Source: Anaeromyxobacteraceae bacterium (GTDB taxonomy: Bacteria; Myxococcota; Myxococcia; Myxococcales; Anaeromyxobacteraceae). Taken from it: a DNA stretch of 9,272 nt. The stretch is from NCBI GenBank assembly GCA_027349605.1, contig DAIEMM010000475.1:1-9272 (forward strand), read 5' to 3'. Below are positions 1-6,842 of the stretch, one piece after another. The translations under genes and the position numbers were made by a program. Numbering within the stretch: position 1 is the first letter of the stretch; each line of letters starts with the position of its first letter. The notes below the pieces were generated by a model. That model was not told the DNA's origin. It did not search any database and saw only the letters and a program-made list of their open reading frames with translations.

Positions 1-22
1 TGTCTGCGTCCGGGGACGCCTC

Positions 23-38
23 GTCGGGAATCCCCGAC
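23..38. promoter_or_regulatory. Near-perfect 16-bp palindrome, possible activator binding site
   Basis: The sequence GTCGGGAATCCCCGAC is a dyad in which 7 of 8 base pairs match. It ends about 43 bases before the -24 element of the sigma-54-like promoter at 81-96. NtrC-type activators bind dyads upstream of such promoters, usually somewhat further away, so an enhancer role is possible but unproven. It could instead be the stem of a terminator (6-bp stem GTCGGG/CCCGAC, 4-base loop) for a gene left of the window, though no T-run follows. The rest of 1-80 shows nothing else that can be supported. Confidence 0.25.
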
Positions 39-80
39 ATCCCACGTCCCCAACCCCCCGGAATCACGATGCCGGCCACC

Positions 81-96
81 TGGCAGGCGGGCTGCA
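81..96 (+). promoter_or_regulatory. Sigma-54 (RpoN) type -24/-12 promoter
   Basis: TGGCAGGCGGGCTGCA matches the RpoN consensus TGGCAC-N5-TTGCA at all but two defined positions. The invariant GG (82-83) and GC (94-95) are exactly 10 bases apart. The predicted transcript start near 107 gives a leader of about 37 bases that includes the GGAG ribosome site of the 144-449 gene. GG-N10-GC alone is common in DNA this GC-rich, but the TGGCA and CTGCA flanks and the placement raise confidence. A sigma-54 activator is encoded in the same window at 5261-6631. Confidence 0.6.
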
Positions 97-143
97 GTGG
101 CTCCTCTCGTCTTTCAACTCTCACGACGACCCCGGAGAACACC

Positions 144-449
144 ATGAACCGCAAGACCCCCAGCATCATCGGCGCCGCAGTCGGCCTGGCCCTCTTCCTC
201 GCCATCGCGCTGCTCCCGGCCCTCCTCTACGGCGGCTACGCGGGCGTGCTCCTCGCCGGCGGGATCTTCGGAACTCCCGTCCAGGCCACCTTCCTCGTCC
301 GCGCCCTGATCGTCTTCGGCATGGTGATGGGCGCCCTCGGCGTCGGCTCCCTCTTCGCGGTCGGCGGCGCGGTCGCCGGCGCCGCGGTCGGCGCCCTCAC
401 CACCGCCGCCACCCCGGCCAAGGCCGCCACCCAGGAGTCGAAGGGCTAG
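144..449 (+). CDS. Small glycine/alanine-rich membrane protein, unknown function
   Basis: A 101-residue protein that I cannot assign to a named family. The ATG at 144 is chosen over the ATG at 69 because GGAG (134-137) lies six bases before it and because the 69 start would overlap the -24/-12 promoter at 81-96. The chain has a short basic N-terminus (MNRK), a hydrophobic helix at about residues 8-28 and a glycine-rich turn (30-44). A second hydrophobic block at about 52-86 has closely spaced Gly/Ala (VGGAVAGAAVGAL), as in tightly packed glycine-zipper helices. The tail is short and polar. It has two or three membrane passes and no cysteine, so it binds no c-type haem. It sits just upstream of, and in line with, the c/b cytochrome gene, but a strong hairpin lies between them. 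The likely sigma-54 promoter suggests control by the response regulator downstream. The gene itself is secure; a role in the respiratory complex is only inferred from position. Confidence 0.75.
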   Translation: MNRKTPSIIGAAVGLALFLAIALLPALLYGGYAGVLLAGGIFGTPVQATFLVRALIVFGMVMGALGVGSLFAVGGAVAGAAVGALTTAATPAKAATQESKG

Positions 450-476
450 CTTTCCCGCGGGGGATCGGGGAGACGC

Positions 477-516
477 GCGGTCCCGGAGGAGACTCCGGGG
501 CCGCACTTTCGTTTCG
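477..516 (+). terminator. Strong hairpin with GAGA tetraloop, likely terminator
   Basis: Bases 477-488 pair with 493-504 as a 12-bp stem containing one G-U pair. The core is CCCGGAG-GAGA-CTCCGGG, with a GNRA-type loop. The stem is followed by the T-rich stretch ACTTTCGTTTCG rather than a clean T-run. It lies 27 bases after the stop of the 101-aa gene, where a terminator is expected. As DNA, the same dyad is about 105-130 bases upstream of the sigma-54-like promoter at 607-622, a usual distance for an enhancer site, so either or both roles are possible. The remainder of 450-606 contains an AT-richer island at about 560-597 that stands out from its surroundings and could be a bend or UP-like element. 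Confidence 0.5.
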
Positions 517-606
517 TGGTACCCCCCTAAACGCAATCCGTGCGCGAAGCCCCGATCTGATCCAGCGCAATACTTTAGGATTCCGAACCTTTATCCTGCG
601 CCGCTC

Positions 607-622
607 AGGCACACGCCCTGCA
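607..622 (+). promoter_or_regulatory. Sigma-54 (RpoN) type promoter before the c/b cytochrome
   Basis: AGGCACACGCCCTGCA carries GG (608-609) and GC (620-621) separated by exactly 10 bases. It has the GGCAC block of the -24 element and CTGCA at -12, the same -12 sequence as the promoter at 81-96. The expected start of transcription is near 633, only about 10 bases before the ATG at 643. This would give a very short leader with no Shine-Dalgarno sequence, which is odd and is the main reason for caution. Confidence 0.5.
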
Positions 623-642
623 CGGGGCCACCCTACCGACCT

Positions 643-2334
643 ATGCGCTCGAAGACCCTCCTCCTCTCGCTTCTCCTGACGCTCCCGATGGCCGCCGCCG
701 CGGCCGACGCACCCGCCACCGCGGCTGCGCCCGACCCCAACCAGGCTTGCCTCGACTGCCACGCGGCCTCGAAGCCGGACGAGTCGGGCGTTCGCCCCGC
801 CGAGTTCCTCAAGTCGGTTCACGGCTCCTTCGGCTGCACCGACTGCCATGCCGGCTACCAGGCGCCCGGGCCGCATGAGCTTCCGCCGCTGGAAGGCGCC
901 GACGCCGCGATGGTGGCGCGCTACGACGCCCTGAAGGCCAGCCCGGCCCCCCGCGCCTACCTGGCCTGCGCGAACTGCCACGGCGAGGTCGTCGAGCAGC
1001 TCGCCTCCTCGGTCCACGGCCAGTGGCTGAAGAACGACGCCAAGGTCGCCGGCCCCACCTGCGCGAGCTGCCACGGTGCGATCCACGAGATCACCCAGGC
1101 CGCGCCCGAACCCGTCAGGGCCGGCGCCACGTTCGTTCCCGGTTCACGGGCCGTCTCGAAGCGTTGCGAGAAGTGCCACGGCGACGCCGCCTACGTGGAG
1201 AAGGCCGGGCTGAAGCCCGACGTGGTGGTCACCTTCCACGACTCGATCCACGGCCGGCTCGTCAACACCGGGTCGGCTCGCGCCCCCGCCTGCGTCGATT
1301 TCCACGGGGCCACCGAGAAGGACGCCAAGGGCGTGATCCACCCCAACGCCCACCTGATCCTGGCCAAGACCAACCCGGCCTCGACCGTCGCCGGCAGGAA
1401 CCGCATGGAGACCTGCGGGCGCTGCCACGCCGGGGCGAACGAGAACTTCGCGAAGCTCATCGCCCACGACGACCCCGCCCACGGCGAGAGCAAGATCCCC
1501 CACTTCCTCCACGTGGTGTTCTCGTGGCTGTCGGCGCTCACCCTGATCTTCTTCGCCGGGCACGTGGCCCTCGACCTCGTGGCCGAGATCCGCCACAAGA
1601 TCCGCATGCGCAAGGCCGGGCACGGGCACGACCCGGCCAAGGAGGCGCAGTTCGTCCAGCGCTTCGACCTGCACCAGCGCGCCCAGCACTGGCTCATGCT
1701 GGTGGGGGTCATCCTCCTCGGCCTGACCGGCTGGCCGCTGCGCGGCGCCGGCTCCCCGGAGGCCATCGAGACCTCGCGGAAGATCCTGGCCCTCTTCGGC
1801 GGTCCGCACGGTGCGGCGCTCCTGCACCGCATCGCCGCGGTGATGATCATCGTCTCCGGCGCCTACCACCTCCTGTACCTCGTGCTGCACGGCGCGAAGC
1901 GCACGCTCGCCTTCTCCATGCTCCCCGGTCCGCGCGACGTCGGGGAGATCCGCGACAACATCCGCTACATGCTCGGACTCGGAGAGCGCCCGGCCTACGG
2001 CAAGTACAGCTACCTGGAGAAGTTCGATTACTGGGCGGTGTTCTGGGGCATGATCATGATGGTCGGCACCGGCTTCGTGCTCTGGTTCCCGGTCTTCTTC
2101 GCCAAGTACGCGCCGTACTGGGTCCTCACGTCGGCCCAGATCATCCACGGGGAGGAGGCCACGCTGGCCCTGCTCTTCCTCTTCGTGGTGCACTTCTACA
2201 ACGCGCACCTGAAGCCCTCGATCTTCCCGATGAACTGGGTCTGGCTGACCGGGAAGATGAGCCACGCCATGCTCGAGGAGGAGCACCGCGGCCAGTACGA
2301 GGAGATCACCGGGAAGAAGAAGGACCCGCACTAG
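643..2334 (+). CDS. Fused multihaem cytochrome c / cytochrome b, probable inner-membrane quinol oxidase (CbcL-like)
   Basis: A 563-residue protein predicted to oxidise quinol in the inner membrane and pass electrons to periplasmic cytochromes. Residues 1-22 form a Sec signal peptide ending in an Ala run. The periplasmic part has CxxCH haem motifs starting at C36, C65, C109, C140, C175 and C258, all intact. A seventh site at 217-221 reads CVDFH, so the second cysteine is Phe (codon TTC at 1300-1302). From about residue 288 there are five predicted membrane helices (about 290-312, 348-366, 393-416, 463-486, 501-522). Histidines H307, H349, H395, H409, H502 and H517 lie in or next to them and are candidate b-haem ligands. 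The LKPSIFPMNWVWLTGKM block after the last helix is typical of formate-dehydrogenase-gamma/cytochrome b561-like subunits. The layout resembles Geobacter CbcL, which is also a c/b fusion with more c haems; orthology is not shown here. No ribosome site precedes the ATG, but the signal peptide fixes the start. The 12-haem cytochrome at 2868-3758 is a plausible partner. Confidence 0.85.
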   Translation: MRSKTLLLSLLLTLPMAAAAADAPATAAAPDPNQACLDCHAASKPDESGVRPAEFLKSVHGSFGCTDCHAGYQAPGPHELPPLEGADAAMVARYDALKASPAPRAYLACANCHGEVVEQLASSVHGQWLKNDAKVAGPTCASCHGAIHEITQAAPEPVRAGATFVPGSRAVSKRCEKCHGDAAYVEKAGLKPDVVVTFHDSIHGRLVNTGSARAPACVDFHGATEKDAKGVIHPNAHLILAKTNPASTVAGRNRMETCGRCHAGANENFAKLIAHDDPAHGESKIPHFLHVVFSWLSALTLIFFAGHVALDLVAEIRHKIRMRKAGHGHDPAKEAQFVQRFDLHQRAQHWLMLVGVILLGLTGWPLRGAGSPEAIETSRKILALFGGPHGAALLHRIAAVMIIVSGAYHLLYLVLHGAKRTLAFSMLPGPRDVGEIRDNIRYMLGLGERPAYGKYSYLEKFDYWAVFWGMIMMVGTGFVLWFPVFFAKYAPYWVLTSAQIIHGEEATLALLFLFVVHFYNAHLKPSIFPMNWVWLTGKMSHAMLEEEHRGQYEEITGKKKDPH

Positions 2335-2338
2335 CAGC

Positions 2339-2400
2339 AACAGGCCGGCCCGAGGCCCCGTCCGCCCCGTTTCCCGGGTCGCGGTCGGGGCCGACCTGTT
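2339..2400. terminator. Bidirectional terminator-like hairpin between convergent genes
   Basis: Bases 2339-2351 pair with 2388-2400 as a 13-bp stem with a single C-A mismatch (AACAGGCCGGCCC against GGGCCGACCTGTT), closing a GC-rich 36-base loop. The stem lies five bases after the TAG of the c/b cytochrome and 37 bases from the stop of the convergent minus-strand gene. The outer edge is A-rich on the left and T-rich on the right, so it could end transcription from both sides. The T-runs are short, so termination efficiency cannot be judged by eye. Confidence 0.5.
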
Positions 2401-2437
2401 TCCGGGGAGTCGCCCGCCCGGCCGCGGCCGGAGCGTG

Positions 2438-2758
2438 CTAGGCCCGGGACTTCGCCTCTTCCCGCCGCAGCGGCGAGGGAATGATTCCCAGCGCGAAGAG
2501 CAGCGCGCCGACCGTGCCGTTGCTCACCCGGGCGGCGAAGGTGACGTCGGGGAGCAGGATGGCCGACCAGAAGAGGATGAAGGCCAGCCCGGAGATGAGG
2601 AGGCGCAGGTTCATGCGCCCGGGCGAGGCGATGGAGATTCCCGAGACGAGCAGGGCCACCACCCAGGCGAGCAGGAACGACGCGCCGCTCTGGGGGAATG
2701 CGAAGGTCGAGATCATGAGCCAGGACGCGAGGGTCACGATCAGTGCCATGAAGCGCAT
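2438..2758 (-). CDS. Four-helix membrane protein, SPW-repeat-like
   Basis: A 106-residue integral membrane protein. Four hydrophobic segments are visible, at about residues 3-20, 27-45, 51-68 and 78-94. They are arranged as two similar helix pairs: SWLMISTFAFPQSG followed by LAWVVALLVSGISIAS, and LAFILFWSAILLPD followed by NGTVGALLFALGIIPS. This two-unit pattern resembles SPW-repeat (PF03779-type) proteins, which have no firm function; the match is by eye and the exact SPW motif is imperfect. The start is supported by a GGAGG at 2767-2771 on the minus strand, eight bases before the ATG. It follows the 12-haem cytochrome gene on the same strand after a 109-bp gap, so it may be cotranscribed with it or use its own weak promoter. 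Nothing ties it directly to electron transfer. Confidence 0.75.
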   Translation of the reverse strand: MRFMALIVTLASWLMISTFAFPQSGASFLLAWVVALLVSGISIASPGRMNLRLLISGLAFILFWSAILLPDVTFAARVSNGTVGALLFALGIIPSPLRREEAKSRA

Positions 2759-2789
2759 GGGATGGGCCTCCGGAGGGACGGTTCAGCAA

Positions 2790-2818
2790 GATTCACGATA
2801 CTCCCGTCGTCCCGTCAA
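2790..2818 (-). promoter_or_regulatory. Weak candidate sigma-70-type promoter for the SPW-like gene
   Basis: On the minus strand TTGACG (2818-2813) is followed after 17 bases by TGAATC (2795-2790). The -35 box is good and the -10 box is poor. The resulting leader of about 25 bases would still hold the GGAGG ribosome site, so the geometry fits, but the -10 match is too weak for more than a tentative call. Confidence 0.22.
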
Positions 2819-2867
2819 GACCCGGCGCGCCAAGGACCGGCGCCGGCGGACCGTGGACGGCTCCGGT

Positions 2868-3758
2868 CTACTTCCGATCGGGGGTGGAGCGGAACCGGTG
2901 GCAGGTGACGCAGTCCCTCCCGTCGGCGTGCTTCTCCGCCGTGGCGTGGCAGCGAACGCAGTCGGCGATCCCCGCCTTCCAGAGGTGGGGAGCGTGGCAG
3001 GCCGTGCAACGCTGCTTCAGGTGGCTCGCGTGCAGCCCCGCCGATTCGGCCACCACGTGGCAGCCGGTGCAGCGGGCGATGGACTCCTCCGGCGTGGCGG
3101 CGTGGGGCTTGTGGCAGGTCCCGCAGTCGAACTGCATGGGCGCCGTCTCGGAGAAGCGGGCCGGGTGCACCCCCTCGGCCCGGTGGCAGCGCAGGCAGTC
3201 CCGGCGGGTGGGAAGGAGGCCGGGGTCGGGGGAGAGGAAGTCGTGGCAGACGAAGCAGTGCAGCTTCGCCATGCCCTGGGCCCGGACGGTGTGCTCGCCA
3301 TGGCACTTCTTGCAGCTGTCGGTGAGCGGGTGGAACCCGTGCATCCCCTCCGCGTGGCAGGTGACGCAGGCGATCCCGTGCTCGGCGTAGTGGATCCGGT
3401 GACCGCGGGAATTGCCCACCTGGGGCCAGTTTCCGTCGTGGGAGAGGTGGCAGGAGGCGCAGGAGCCGATCTCCACCGGTGCGTGGGTCTTCGCCCCCGC
3501 CGGGGATCGGCCGGCGATGAAGGGACGCAGCATGGCGAGCCCCTGCTCCGGCGTGGAGTGGTGGCAGCGCTGGCAGGCGACGCTCTGGTGGGTCCCCCCG
3601 GCCCAGAGCGAGAACTCCGGGCTGGCGCGGTGGCACTGCGCGCAGAGGCGGGGGTCGTTGTCGACGAAGCGCTTGAGCTTCCACACGCCGGAGGCGGCGG
3701 CCAGGAAGAGGAGGCACCCCACCACCACCAACACGTAAAAAAGGGGCCTCCGCCTCAT
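2868..3758 (-). CDS. Membrane-anchored 12-haem c-type cytochrome
   Basis: A 296-residue electron carrier predicted to sit on the periplasmic face of the inner membrane. An N-terminal basic stretch (MRRR) and one hydrophobic helix (about 6-24) with no clear cleavage site suggest an uncleaved anchor, as in NapC/NirT-type proteins. The first motifs sit in a context only loosely like NapC (KRFVDNDPRLCAQCH). Twelve intact CxxCH motifs start at C39, C62, C100, C131, C149, C168, C188, C212, C230, C251, C267 and C283. Spacing is 15-20 residues in the C-terminal half, like tandem cytochrome c3/c7 units, and wider in the N-terminal half. Extra histidines between motifs (for example H57, H120, H123, H127) could be distal haem ligands. 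No cysteine motif is damaged, unlike the neighbouring c/b cytochrome. The likely job is to accept electrons from that quinol oxidase or a relative. The gene is divergent from the sensor kinase with only 39 bp between starts, and no clear Shine-Dalgarno precedes the ATG. Confidence 0.85.
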   Translation of the reverse strand: MRRRPLFYVLVVVGCLLFLAAASGVWKLKRFVDNDPRLCAQCHRASPEFSLWAGGTHQSVACQRCHHSTPEQGLAMLRPFIAGRSPAGAKTHAPVEIGSCASCHLSHDGNWPQVGNSRGHRIHYAEHGIACVTCHAEGMHGFHPLTDSCKKCHGEHTVRAQGMAKLHCFVCHDFLSPDPGLLPTRRDCLRCHRAEGVHPARFSETAPMQFDCGTCHKPHAATPEESIARCTGCHVVAESAGLHASHLKQRCTACHAPHLWKAGIADCVRCHATAEKHADGRDCVTCHRFRSTPDRK

Positions 3759-3797
3759 CGGGGTGGCATTCTAGTCGAACGTTCCCGGGCTTCGATA

Positions 3798-5260
3798 GTG
3801 ACCCTCCGCCTCAAGCTCTTCGTGCTCATCGCCGGCCTCGTGGTCTTCGCGACCACGGGGGTGACGGCGGTGGCGCTCTGGCGCGACCTCCTGCGCGGGC
3901 AGGAGCTGCTCCTGCGCGAGGGAAGCGCCATCGCCGCCTCCTCGGAACCGTAGGCCTCGCGCTGGCTCCTGCCCGATTCGCTGGAACCCGGGGCGGAGGA
4001 GGCCCTCGATGCGCTGGTCCAGCGGGTGCTGGCGGCCGGGCCCTTCGACCGGGTCTGGGTGGTGAACCGGAGCGGCAGGCTGGTGGCGTGCGCCTCGGTC
4101 CGGAACGATCCCTGCCCGGAGCACGCCCCGCCGAGCATCTTCCAGCGCGGCTCCTCGCCGCTCGAGGCCCTGCAGCGGCTCATCCACCCGGAGGGCATCG
4201 TGGCCAGCGCGCCGGTGCTGCGGGAGGGGGAGCTGGTGGGCGCCTTCTACCTCGACTACTCGCACGACGAGGTGGTGGGCGACGCGCGCCGCCTGGCCTG
4301 GGGCGTGGCGCTGGTGGCGGGCTTCTGGATCGCGGTGGGGCTCGGGCTGGCGAGCTACTTCCTGATGCGCATCGCCCGGCCGCTCGAGCAGGTGGTGGAG
4401 GCCGCCGAGCGGCTCGGCGAGGAGACCGGCGTGCAGCTGCCCGTCCCGCCCGACCGGGAGCTCGCCGACCTGGTGAAGGCGGTGAACCGCATGTCGCTCC
4501 GGCTCGAGGAGCGGAGGCAGGAGAACGAGCGGCTCATCACCTCGCTGGAGGAGCGCGTCGAGCAGAAGACCCGGGAGGTCCTGCGGGCCGACCGCCTGGC
4601 CACGCTGGGCGGCATCGCCGCCGGGTTCGCGCACGAGCTCGGCAACTCGCTCAACGTGATCCGCGGGTTCAACGCGGTGGCCCTGCGGGAGCTGCCCGCC
4701 GATCACGTGAACCGCCCGGACCTCGAGGCGGTGAAGCGGGAGGTGGTCCGGTCGGCCGGCCTGCTCGAGCGCTTCCTCGTCTTCGCGCGGGCAAGGCCCG
4801 GCAAGGCACAGGTCCAGACCGTGGAGCCGGTGCTGGCCGAGGTGGTGGAGGTGCTCGGGCCGGCCGCCAAGGCCGCCTCGGTCGCGGTGGAGATGCGCTA
4901 TGCGCCGGACGCCCCCGAGGTCCGCGTGGACCCGGAGCTCCTCCGGCAGGCCTTCATGAACCTGGGTCTGAACGCGATCCAGGCCATGCAGCCGGAGGGC
5001 GGTGGGGCGCTCCGGTTCCAAGGCCGGCGCGAGGACGGCGACCTCGTCCTCCAGGTCCAGGACGACGGTCCGGGCATTGACTAAGAGACCCGTGCGAAGG
5101 TCTTCGAGCCGTTCTACACGACCAAGGCCACCGGCACCGGCCTGGGCCTCGCCATCGTGCGCCAGGCGGTCGAGGCCCACGGGGGCTCGGTCTCGGTGGA
5201 GAGCCGGCCCGGGGCCGGTGCGACGTTCACCATCCGGCTCCCCGGGGCCAGGGAGAAGTC

Positions 5261-5264
<4 letters not shown>
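3798..5264 (+). pseudogene. Sensor histidine kinase interrupted by two in-frame stop codons
   Basis: The frame from GTG 3798 to TGA 5264 (488 codons) reads as a complete NtrB/HAMP-type sensor kinase except for TAG at 3951-3953 (codon 52) and TAA at 5082-5084 (codon 429). Counting through the stops, there is a first membrane helix (7-27), a periplasmic sensor of about 140 residues with two cysteines (C98, C106), and a second helix (169-190). HAMP (about 191-240) and a coiled linker follow. The H-box FAHELGNSLN has phospho-acceptor H279, with Ser where Pro is usual after the Asn. The ATPase domain has N-box NLGLNAIQAM (388-397), G1 DDGPGI (422-427), F-box FEPFYTTK (436-443) and G2 GTGLGLAIV (446-454). 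The second stop falls between G1 and F. No frameshift occurs and codon choice stays normal after each stop, so any decay is very recent or the stops are artefacts. The C-terminus overlaps the response regulator start (ATGA), marking them as partners. Restart at internal GTG codons such as 4026 would give only an ATPase domain lacking F and G2. Confidence 0.85.
5250..5255 (+). promoter_or_regulatory. Ribosome binding site of the response regulator
   Basis: AGGGAG lies inside the last codons of the kinase frame, five bases before ATG 5261. It allows initiation of the regulator independently of a ribosome arriving from the kinase, which matters because the kinase frame is interrupted upstream. 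Confidence 0.6.
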
Positions 5265-6627
<1,363 letters not shown>

Positions 6628-6631
<4 letters not shown>

Positions 6632-6795
6632 AGAAGCTGGTCTTGCTGGCCGTGGGCGCGATCCTGCTGCTCGGCCTGGTGGCGCTGGGGGCGGTGCTGC
6701 TCGTGGGAGACGAGGCGGTCCCGGGCGCTGCGCCTCCGGGGAGGCCGGCCCCGGCCGGGGCCGCCGCGCCGTCGCCGGTGGCCCCGGCCCCGTAG
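6628..6795 (+). CDS. 55-aa single-pass membrane peptide with Pro/Ala-rich tail
   Basis: A short gene beginning at GTG 6628, overlapping the regulator's TGA (GTGA), with AAGGA (6617-6621) six bases upstream. The peptide starts MKK, has one hydrophobic helix (about 4-26, rich in Leu, Val, Ala and Gly), an acidic junction (DEAV), and a tail of Pro, Ala and Gly to the end. It may be a membrane-tethered small protein or an uncleaved signal-anchor. No family is recognised. Translational coupling and the ribosome site argue that it is real. Its compositional simplicity in a GC-rich genome argues for some caution. A role in sensing or in the redox complex would be guesswork. Confidence 0.55.
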
Positions 6796-6842
6796 AGCCC
6801 GCGGGCCTCCCTGGTGCCGCAGGCGTGACAGAATGTCCCCGG

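Noticed and set aside
114..536. A minus-strand open frame opposite the 101-aa gene
   Set aside because: It encodes a low-complexity Gly/Arg/Glu-rich chain, and it is antisense to a gene with a promoter, ribosome site and membrane helices.
2837..2846. Perfect palindrome CCGGCGCCGG between the two minus-strand genes
   Set aside because: A 10-bp GC-only palindrome with no loop or T-run is expected by chance at this base composition, so it is not called as a terminator or operator.
2759..2867. A sigma-54 promoter for the SPW-like gene
   Set aside because: A TTGC is present on the minus strand but no GG lies 10 bases before it, so the essential spacing fails.
3951..5084. Stop-codon reassignment or pyrrolysine insertion in the kinase
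   Set aside because: TAG ends most other genes in the window, so it is not reassigned. One stop is TAA, which pyrrolysine does not use, and no special downstream element was recognised.
6797..6806. Palindrome GCCCGCGGGC before the peptidase gene
   Set aside because: It has no loop and no T-run and matches chance expectation in GC-rich DNA, so it is not evidence of a terminator between the 55-aa gene and the peptidase.
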